Assembly (NCBI GenBank): GCA_963819635.1
Contig: CAWFWX010000008.1
Location: 1-64,000 of the forward strand
From: JACVRW01 sp963819635
GTDB lineage: Bacteria > Actinomycetota > Thermoleophilia > Solirubrobacterales > Thermoleophilaceae
DNA: 64,000 bases
Reading direction: 5' to 3'
Under the pieces are notes generated by a model, which was given only the letters and a program-made list of their open reading frames with translations, made no database searches and had not been told where the DNA came from. Shown here one piece after another: positions 58,996 through 64,000 of this stretch. The position numbers and the translations under genes were made by a program. Numbering within the stretch: the first letter of the stretch is position 1; the number at the start of each line of letters is the position of its first letter.

Positions 58996-59677
58996 GGTTC
59001 CTCAACCTCTCGTTTCTCAGCTTCTTCAGCTGCATCGACGCGTGCTTGGCGGTCAGCTCGAGCTTCCACAGCGTCACGAACAGGAGCGCCATCCCCAGGA
59101 GCGAGACGAGGAAGGTAAGGCGCATGTCGCCGGGCAGGTCGCCTCCCGTCTGGGACAGGACGCGGGGATGGGTGAACGATTCGGCCATGCGCACCGCCAC
59201 GAAGTTAAGCGGTACGAACGCTCCGGCCGTGATCGCGAATACCGAGGAGTAGCGCGCTTGCCGCGAAGGGTCCTCGATCGAGAAGCGCAGCGGGTAGTAG
59301 ACGCAGTAGAGGAGGAAGACCACCAGGAACGAGACGAGCACCGGCTCGTCCCACACCCACCAGTGGCCCCAGGACGCCTTCGCCCAGATCGCGCCGGTGA
59401 CGAGGACCCCGAGGCCCAGGATGATCGACTGGTGGATGGCGACGTAGGAGCGCATGTCCCAGGACGAGTCGCCGCTCCGCAGGTGCTTGATCGCGAACAC
59501 GCCGCCCGCGACGAACCCGCAGAGCGCCACGATCGCCATCGGCACGTGCACGTAGAAGATCTTCTGGACGAAGCCCTGGTCGGCGTCGTTCGGCGCGTAG
59601 AAGAACACCAGCGCGAACGCCGTCGTGAGGGTCACGACGGTTGCCGCAGCGAGCGGAGCGAGGCCCTTGGAATACAT
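58976..59677 (-). CDS. ccmC: Cytochrome c biogenesis protein CcmC
   Basis: The haem-handling membrane protein of system I. The 233-residue protein has six membrane segments, the tryptophan-rich haem-binding motif WAKASWGHWWVWDEPVLVSF and histidines in YVHVPMAIVALC and IHQSIILG that can ligate haem. The C-terminal tail is long and basic (KKLRNERLRNRARIAA). It overlaps ccmB by one base (TGATG) and ccmD by 20 bases. Confidence 0.92.
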   Translation of the reverse strand: MYSKGLAPLAAATVVTLTTAFALVFFYAPNDADQGFVQKIFYVHVPMAIVALCGFVAGGVFAIKHLRSGDSSWDMRSYVAIHQSIILGLGVLVTGAIWAKASWGHWWVWDEPVLVSFLVVFLLYCVYYPLRFSIEDPSRQARYSSVFAITAGAFVPLNFVAVRMAESFTHPRVLSQTGGDLPGDMRLTFLVSLLGMALLFVTLWKLELTAKHASMQLKKLRNERLRNRARIAA

Positions 59678-60351
59678 CAGTCCTCGAGCAGGAAGTCGAA
59701 GACCGCCACTGAGAGAAGCACGAACACCACATCGTAAAGAGTGAGGAGCAGAAGCCAGCGGCCGAGGTCCTCGGGCCCGGCCGCCTGACGGAAGAGCGGC
59801 TCCGTGGCCTGAGCGCAGGCGATCAGCAGCGGAACGAGCAGTGGAAGCAGCAGGAGCGGGACGATCAGCTCGTGCGCCCGTGTCTCGGCCGCGAGCGCGG
59901 CGACCAGCGCCCCGACCGCCGCCATGCCGAGGTTGCCGAGCAGGAGCACGGGAACGAGCTCCGGGAACGCCCCTCCCAGGCCGGGGCCGAGCAGCAGCAG
60001 CGCGAACGCCGGTACGGCTACGAGCTCGACGGCCGTCAGGAACACGAACAGCGCCGCCGCCTTGGCGAGGAAGAGCGCCGTGCGGTCCACGGGCGCCAGC
60101 AGCAGGCCGTCGATCCCGCCCTGCTCGCGCTCGGCCGCGAACAGGCGCGACACGCCGATCACGGCAGCGAGCAGGAGCGTCACCCACAGCACGCCCGACG
60201 CCAGCTCGCCGTCGAGCGCGTCGCGGTCGAGCCCGAAGTGGAACAGGACGTAGACCGTGATCGAGAACAGCACCATGGCCGGCACCGACTCCTTCGTCCG
60301 GAGCTCGATCAGGAGGTCCTTGCGGAGGATCGTTCGGGCGGCCGCGATCAC
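59677..60351 (-). CDS. ccmB: Haem exporter membrane subunit CcmB
   Basis: A 224-residue permease with six membrane segments, starting LRKDLLIELRTKESVPAMVL and showing LFAAEREQGGIDGLLLAPVD (the cytoplasmic coupling helix motif) and ELIVPLLLLPLLVPLLIACA. It works with CcmA, whose gene overlaps by four bases (GTGA), in the CcmABCD complex that loads haem onto CcmE. Confidence 0.92.
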   Translation of the reverse strand: MIAAARTILRKDLLIELRTKESVPAMVLFSITVYVLFHFGLDRDALDGELASGVLWVTLLLAAVIGVSRLFAAEREQGGIDGLLLAPVDRTALFLAKAAALFVFLTAVELVAVPAFALLLLGPGLGGAFPELVPVLLLGNLGMAAVGALVAALAAETRAHELIVPLLLLPLLVPLLIACAQATEPLFRQAAGPEDLGRWLLLLTLYDVVFVLLSVAVFDFLLED

Positions 60352-60995
60352 CGGTAGAGCTCCGCGTCCACCGGCGCGGGGCGACCGGCCTTCAGGCCGA
60401 GGGCCACATCCGACTCGGCGAGCGCGCCCTGCACGTCGTGGCTCACGAGCACCCTGGTTCGACCCGAGGCGCGGCCGATGAGCGGCTCGACCAGCTCGGC
60501 CGCCGCCGGGTCGAGGTTGGCGCGCGGCTCGTCGAGGAGGAGGAGAGCGGGCTCGTGGAGGACCGCCCGCGCGACCGCGAGGCGCTGGACCAGGCCCTTC
60601 GAGAGATCGCGAACCGGCTCCTCCGCGCGATCGGCCAGGCCCACCTCCGCGAGCACCAGCTCGACACGCGCGTCGGGCACCCCGTGCAGACGCCCGTGAT
60701 AGCGCAGGTTCTCGCGTCCGCTCAGCTCGCGGTAGAGCAGCGGCTCGTGACCCAGGTAACCGACCTGCGCGGGGAGCTTCCAGCGCTCGTCCGGCAGCGA
60801 GGCGCCGAGCACGGTCGCCCGCCCGCCCTGGGGACGCAGCAGCCCGGCGAGCACCCGCAGCAGCGTGGTCTTCCCTGCCCCGTTGCCCCCGAGTACGGCG
60901 AGCGTCTGACCCTCCTCCACGCGCACGCTCACGCCGACGAGCGCGACCCGCTCGCCGTACCGCCGCTCGAGGCGTTCGAGCTCGATCGCAGCCAC
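60348..60995 (-). CDS. ccmA: Haem exporter ATP-binding protein CcmA
   Basis: A 215-residue ABC ATPase. Walker A is AVLGGNGAGKTTLLRVLAGL, the signature is LSKGLVQRLAVARAVLHEPA and Walker B is LLLLDEPRANLDP, with the H-loop in VLVSHDVQGALAE. First gene of ccmA-B-C-D-hemA-hemC-cobA/hemD. It is divergent from a VOC-family gene with only 23 bp between the starts, so regulatory space is very small. Confidence 0.92.
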   Translation of the reverse strand: MAAIELERLERRYGERVALVGVSVRVEEGQTLAVLGGNGAGKTTLLRVLAGLLRPQGGRATVLGASLPDERWKLPAQVGYLGHEPLLYRELSGRENLRYHGRLHGVPDARVELVLAEVGLADRAEEPVRDLSKGLVQRLAVARAVLHEPALLLLDEPRANLDPAAAELVEPLIGRASGRTRVLVSHDVQGALAESDVALGLKAGRPAPVDAELYR

Positions 60996-61018
60996 GCGCC
61001 GAAGCCTATGCTGAGGCT

Positions 61019-61453
61019 GTGGCGCGAATGGTCGGTATCAACCACATTGCGCTGGCGGTCGGCGACGTGGACGAGGCCGTCGAGTTCTACGGGCGCATCT
61101 TCGACCTCGAGCTGCGCGGGCGCGTGCGCGGGATGGCGTTCCTGGACATGGGGGATCAGTTCCTCGCGCTCGCCGAGGGCGACGACCCGGTGGCCGACCG
61201 CCACCGCCACTTCGGCCTCGTCGTGGACGACCGCGGGCGGGTGCGGCAGGCGCTCCAGGAGGCGGGCGTCGAGATCGAGCCGAGCCGCGGGCTCCGCTTC
61301 CGCGACCCCTGGGGCAACCTGGTCGAGGTGGTCCAGTACTCGGACGTCCAGTTCACGAAGGCGCCGCCCGTGCTTGCGGGCATGGGGTTGGACCAGCTCG
61401 GCAAGTCCGACTCGGCGAAGCAGGAGCTGCGCCAGAAAGGGCTTGGCCCCTAA
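61019..61453 (+). CDS. VOC/glyoxalase-superfamily protein
   Basis: A 144-residue protein: VGINHIALAVGDVDEAVEFY, GMAFLDMGDQFLALAEGDDP, RHRHFGLVVDDRGRVRQALQ, FRDPWGNLVEVVQYSDVQFT and a C-terminal tail LGKSDSAKQELRQKGLGP. The HxH/E metal-binding positions (H in NHIAL, H in RHFGL, E in LVEVV) are all present, so it is probably a metal-dependent lyase or dioxygenase. The stop TAA shares a CTAA tetramer with the mogA stop on the other strand. Confidence 0.85.
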   Translation: MARMVGINHIALAVGDVDEAVEFYGRIFDLELRGRVRGMAFLDMGDQFLALAEGDDPVADRHRHFGLVVDDRGRVRQALQEAGVEIEPSRGLRFRDPWGNLVEVVQYSDVQFTKAPPVLAGMGLDQLGKSDSAKQELRQKGLGP

Positions 61454-61920
61454 CTTCGCTCCAGGAGCTGCGCCGCGTGTTCGAGCGTCGGCTCGACGAT
61501 CGGCCAGGACTGCTCGATCGCCTTGGGGTTGCCCGGCAGGTTCACGATCAGCGTGCGTCCGCGCACGCCGGCCACGCCGCGGCTGAGCAGCCCGAGCGGC
61601 GTGTGCTCGCGCGAGTCCGCCCTGATCGCCTCCGCGTAGCCGGGCGCCTCGCGCTCGATGACGGCTCGCGTGGCCTCGGGCGTCACGTCGTCGAGCGTGA
61701 GCCCGGTGCCGCCGGTCGTGAACACGAAGCGCACGCCGTCGTGGTCGGCAAGCCGCTTGAGCGCCGCGACGATCGATTCGCGGTCGTCCGACACCACCTC
61801 GTGCTGGACCTCGAGCCCGGCCTGCTCGCAGAGCCGCACCAGCGCGGGCCCGGAGACGTCCTCGCCCTCGCCGTTCGCCAGCGAGGTGGAGATAGTCACC
61901 ACGGCCGCGCGCGAGCTCAC
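61450..61920 (-). CDS. mogA: Molybdopterin adenylyltransferase (MogA/MoaB)
   Basis: Activates molybdopterin with AMP before molybdenum insertion. The 156-residue protein has AAVVTISTSLANGEGEDVSG, VRFVFTTGGTGLTLDDVTPE (GGTG nucleotide loop) and RGVAGVRGRTLIVNLPGNPK, the standard C-terminal motif. The GTG start overlaps the moaC stop (GTGA). Together with moaC it points to active Moco synthesis, needed by the sulfite-oxidase-like protein near 19.5 kb. Confidence 0.92.
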   Translation of the reverse strand: MSSRAAVVTISTSLANGEGEDVSGPALVRLCEQAGLEVQHEVVSDDRESIVAALKRLADHDGVRFVFTTGGTGLTLDDVTPEATRAVIEREAPGYAEAIRADSREHTPLGLLSRGVAGVRGRTLIVNLPGNPKAIEQSWPIVEPTLEHAAQLLERS

Positions 61921-62390
61921 TGCTCGCGGCGCCAGTCGTGCCGGCCGCCGGACTTCTCGAGCAGCACGACCTCGGCGATCTCGACGCCGCGCTCGATGCC
62001 CTTGACCATGTCGTAGACGGTCAGCGCGGCCACGGAGGCGCCCGTGAGCGCCTCCATCTCCACGCCGGTCTGGCCGCTCGTACGCGCCTCCGACACGATC
62101 TCGACGCGGTCCTCGTGCACCTCGATCCGCACGTCGACGAACGAGAGCGGCAGCGGGTGGCAGAGCGGGATCAGGTCGGCGGTGCGCTTGGCGGCCTGGA
62201 TGCCGGCGATGCGCGCAGTGCCGATCACGTCGCCCTTCGGAGCGTCGCCGCGTGCCACGGCGGCGGCCGTGTCCGGCGCCATTCGCACGACCGCTCGCGC
62301 GACGGCGCGCCTGTCCGTGACCTCCTTGTCGCCCACGTCGACCATCCGGGCGCTCCCGGCCTCGTCGATGTGTGTGAGCTCGTCAGACAG
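61917..62390 (-). CDS. moaC: Cyclic pyranopterin monophosphate synthase MoaC
   Basis: Makes cPMP, the first stable molybdopterin precursor. The family core starts LTHIDEAGSARMVDVGDKEV and continues GTARIAGIQAAKRTADLIPL, CHPLPLSFVDV, TSGQTGVEMEALTGASVAAL and YDMVKGIERGVEIAEVVLLE. The conserved N-terminus excludes the first ATG (MVDV) as start. The best codon is CTG 62390, which overlaps the upstream stop; a longer product from 62444 is possible but not conserved. A rare CTG start should be considered. Confidence 0.88.
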   Translation of the reverse strand: MSDELTHIDEAGSARMVDVGDKEVTDRRAVARAVVRMAPDTAAAVARGDAPKGDVIGTARIAGIQAAKRTADLIPLCHPLPLSFVDVRIEVHEDRVEIVSEARTSGQTGVEMEALTGASVAALTVYDMVKGIERGVEIAEVVLLEKSGGRHDWRREQ

Positions 62391-63126
62391 GCTGGCCGGC
62401 CGTTCGCTGCGCCGCCGCGATGAGGTCGCGCACCGCCCGCTCATCGCCGTGCCGGAGCAGCTCGATCGGGTCGGGGTCGCCGTTCACGATCGATTCGAAG
62501 AAGACCTTGCGGTCCTGATAGGTGGCGAGCGTGCCCTTCGCCCAGCCGCGCACCTCGTTGAGGAGGATCGCGAGGCGCGCGTAGGGCTCGCCGTACTCGT
62601 CCGCGATCTCGTCCCGGATCCGCTTGGCGAGCGCGGGCGAGGCGCCCGCCGTGGAGATCGCGATCGCGAGCGGGCCGGTCCGGATGATCGCCGGGAGGAT
62701 GAAGTTGCAGAGCGGTGGCACGTCGACGACGTTCACCAGCATCGCCCGCCGCTCGGCGTCGTCGTAGACCGAGATGTTGACGTCGGTGTCGTTCGTCGCC
62801 GCGATCACCATGAAGACGCCCTCGAGGTCCGCGGGGCCGGCGTACTCGCGCGGCTCCCAGCGGATCGAGCCCTCGTCCGCGAGCGCGCGCAGAGGGTCGA
62901 TCATCTCCGGCGCAATCACGGTCACCTCGCCGTCGCAGGCGAGCAGGCCCTCGACCTTCTCCAGCCCCACGTCCCCGCCGCCGATCACCACGCAGCGGCG
63001 TCCCGTGAGCTTCAGGCAGGCGATGTAGAAGGGGGTGTCGAGCATCCCCTGAACGCAGCTCTGGTCGCAGATCCCCTTCCGGAGCTGGCAGACGCATTCC
63101 TTGCCCGCATAGGCCTGTGCCGGCAT
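62383..63126 (-). CDS. Precorrin-2 dehydrogenase (Met8p/CysG-N type) with N-terminal cysteine motif
   Basis: The 247-residue enzyme oxidises precorrin-2 to sirohydrochlorin and may also insert iron. The NAD-binding motif is CVVIGGGDVGLEKVEGLLAC, then LVNVVDVPPLCNFILPAIIR and AISTAGASPALAKRIRDEIA. Ahead of the core lie about 27 extra residues with C11, C13, C20 and C24 (KECVCQLRKGICDQSC), a spacing that could bind metal or a cluster. ATG 63126 is eight bases after a TAGACT box, so it is probably leaderless; the TTG 24 bases upstream is less likely. It forms an operon with moaC and mogA. Confidence 0.85.
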   Translation of the reverse strand: MPAQAYAGKECVCQLRKGICDQSCVQGMLDTPFYIACLKLTGRRCVVIGGGDVGLEKVEGLLACDGEVTVIAPEMIDPLRALADEGSIRWEPREYAGPADLEGVFMVIAATNDTDVNISVYDDAERRAMLVNVVDVPPLCNFILPAIIRTGPLAIAISTAGASPALAKRIRDEIADEYGEPYARLAILLNEVRGWAKGTLATYQDRKVFFESIVNGDPDPIELLRHGDERAVRDLIAAAQRTAGQPV

Positions 63127-63134
63127 TGGGAAAG

Positions 63135-63140
63135 AGTCTA
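63135..63140 (-). promoter_or_regulatory. -10 box of the met8-moaC-mogA operon
   Basis: Minus-strand TAGACT, eight bases upstream of ATG 63126. This spacing puts the transcription start at or next to the start codon. It supports the ATG chosen and thereby the cysteine-rich N-terminus of the protein. The divergent gene begins at 63144. Confidence 0.45.
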
Positions 63141-63143
63141 GGC

Positions 63144-64000
63144 ATGCCAAACGTCTACGCCAGTCTGCCTCTGAGCGGCCCCGCGCGGGTCTTCGGCCGG
63201 GAGCTGCTGCGGGGCGCCGAGCTCGCCCTCGACCGCCCCGGGAACGCCTCGGTGGAGCTGCTCGCCCTCGATTCGGGCGGGGAGGCTCGCGAGGGGCGCG
63301 CGGCCGACGCTGCCCGCCAGGCCGCCGAGGACCCGGACGCGCTCGCCTACCTTGGCGACTTCCACTCGAGCGAGGTCGCCGCGAGCAGCGCGATCCTGGG
63401 CCCGGCGGGACTGCTCCAGGTCGCGCCGGTCGCCACCTGGGCTGAGCTTGGTGGCCCCACGCTGATCCGGCTCATGCCGCACGACGGCGTCGGAGCCCGT
63501 GCGATCGCGGACTGGCTTGTCGGCGCCGGGGTGACCGATCTGCTCGTGGTGCACGACCACGACCCGTACTACGGCGTGCCCGTTGGAGGAATGTGCACCG
63601 ACGCGGCGCGAGACCGCGGGCTCGCAGTGCGGTCGCGGCCGATCTGGAATCACGACGAGGAGTGGCGGAGCGATATGGACGGCGCACAGGCCCTCCTCTA
63701 CGTCGGGGTCGCGGGATCCGGCGCCGTGGGGCTCTGGCACGACCTCCATGGCGCGAACCCCGATCTGTGGCTGCTGGGGACCGAGGGGGTGGCCGAGCCG
63801 TGGCTAGCGGAGGCGATGAGCGTCTCGGCCGCCGAGCGCACGCGCTTCTTCCGCGCCCAGCGCGCGCCGTTCGGCTTCTACGGCTACGAGGCGATGGCGC
63901 TAATCCTCGACGCGGTGGCGGAGGGCGGTGGGGACAGGGCGGCGACCGTGCGCGCCGCGCGCGCCACCACCGATCGCGACTCCATCCTTGGCCGCTACTC
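63144..64000 (+). CDS. Periplasmic-binding-protein-fold protein (Leu/Ile/Val-type), cut by window end
   Basis: The first 285 residues are present. MPNVYASLPLSGPARVFGRE, GAELALDRPGNASVELLALD, AYLGDFHSSEVAASSAILGP, PTLIRLMPHDGVGARAIADW, LVVHDHDPYYGVPVGGMCTD and FYGYEAMALILDAVAEGG follow the type I periplasmic binding fold of branched-chain amino-acid ABC systems. The N-terminus begins straight into the fold, with no signal peptide or lipobox. AAAGAG upstream supports this ATG, so it may be a cytoplasmic ligand-binding protein. No stop is reached. Confidence 0.75.
   Translation, partial: MPNVYASLPLSGPARVFGRELLRGAELALDRPGNASVELLALDSGGEAREGRAADAARQAAEDPDALAYLGDFHSSEVAASSAILGPAGLLQVAPVATWAELGGPTLIRLMPHDGVGARAIADWLVGAGVTDLLVVHDHDPYYGVPVGGMCTDAARDRGLAVRSRPIWNHDEEWRSDMDGAQALLYVGVAGSGAVGLWHDLHGANPDLWLLGTEGVAEPWLAEAMSVSAAERTRFFRAQRAPFGFYGYEAMALILDAVAEGGGDRAATVRAARATTDRDSILGRY

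Overview
The window is high-GC DNA whose gene content points to a Thermoleophilia/Solirubrobacterales-type actinobacterium. The evidence is an F420-dependent dehydrogenase, a DtxR/IdeR iron box, a DUF2993/LmeA-like protein, a TIGR03252-type HhH protein, GTG/TTG starts, many apparently leaderless promoters, and secreted beta-helix and collagen-like proteins of the kind common in that class. The taxonomic call is inference from gene content, not a database match. Single-base frame breaks are very unevenly distributed. They are dense from about 9 to 31 kb (they even shred seryl-tRNA synthetase), moderate from 32 to 45 kb, and almost absent from 45.9 to 64 kb. I read most of them as consensus errors and annotate the interrupted genes as single CDSs.

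Layout. 1-5.6 kb (minus): nuoA-B-C-D-E-F-G of complex I in one tightly overlapping operon, nuoG cut by the window edge. 5.7-9.4 kb: a small membrane protein, a DUF4331+TPR pair and an RsbW-like kinase. 9.5-16.2 kb: divergent cupredoxin and cytochrome c genes, serS with tRNA-Ser(UGA), a methyltransferase, a Tat-exported acetamidase-like protein, a small lipoprotein, and a coupled VOC / MoaD-like / BNR-repeat cassette behind a perfect palindrome. 16.2-20.5 kb: a siderophore-type FecCDE uptake operon behind a DtxR/IdeR box, divergent from a sulfite-oxidase-like and ferredoxin-reductase-like pair. 20.5-31 kb: GMC oxidoreductase, collagen-like protein, quinone oxidoreductase, F420 enzyme, an L,D-transpeptidase with an odd cytoplasmic domain, ECF sigma factor with O6-alkylguanine repair protein, DUF2993, nitrilase and AsnB. 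31-36 kb: an AbiEi/DUF559 protein, tRNA-Ser(GCU), an HhH repair protein and a large secreted beta-helix protein.

36.06-45.79 kb is a 9.7-kb integrative island in tRNA-Arg(ACG), bounded by a perfect 48-bp direct repeat of the tRNA 3' part, with a tyrosine integrase at the left end. Its cargo is a LuxR/MalT-type regulator, two cysteine-less AhpD/CMD-like proteins, two DUF1254/DUF1214 paralogues, a ZIP transporter and a GFA-family protein. An exact 17-bp sequence occurs in opposite orientation in its two main intergenic regions. This uncharacterised gene set is the best candidate for an undescribed system.

45.8-64 kb is housekeeping: tRNA-Arg(CCU) abutting thiI, a MetE-like protein, galT, GNAT, a TlpA-like lipoprotein, an SF2 helicase, birA, a SAM hydrolase, then the tetrapyrrole and cytochrome c maturation cluster (ccmABCD-hemA-hemC-cobA/hemD) and sirohaem/molybdopterin genes (met8-like, moaC, mogA). 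hemC carries an in-frame insertion made of two palindromic repeat units. The haem, Ccm and Moco genes could supply the cytochrome c and the sulfite-oxidase-like protein found in the first third of the window.
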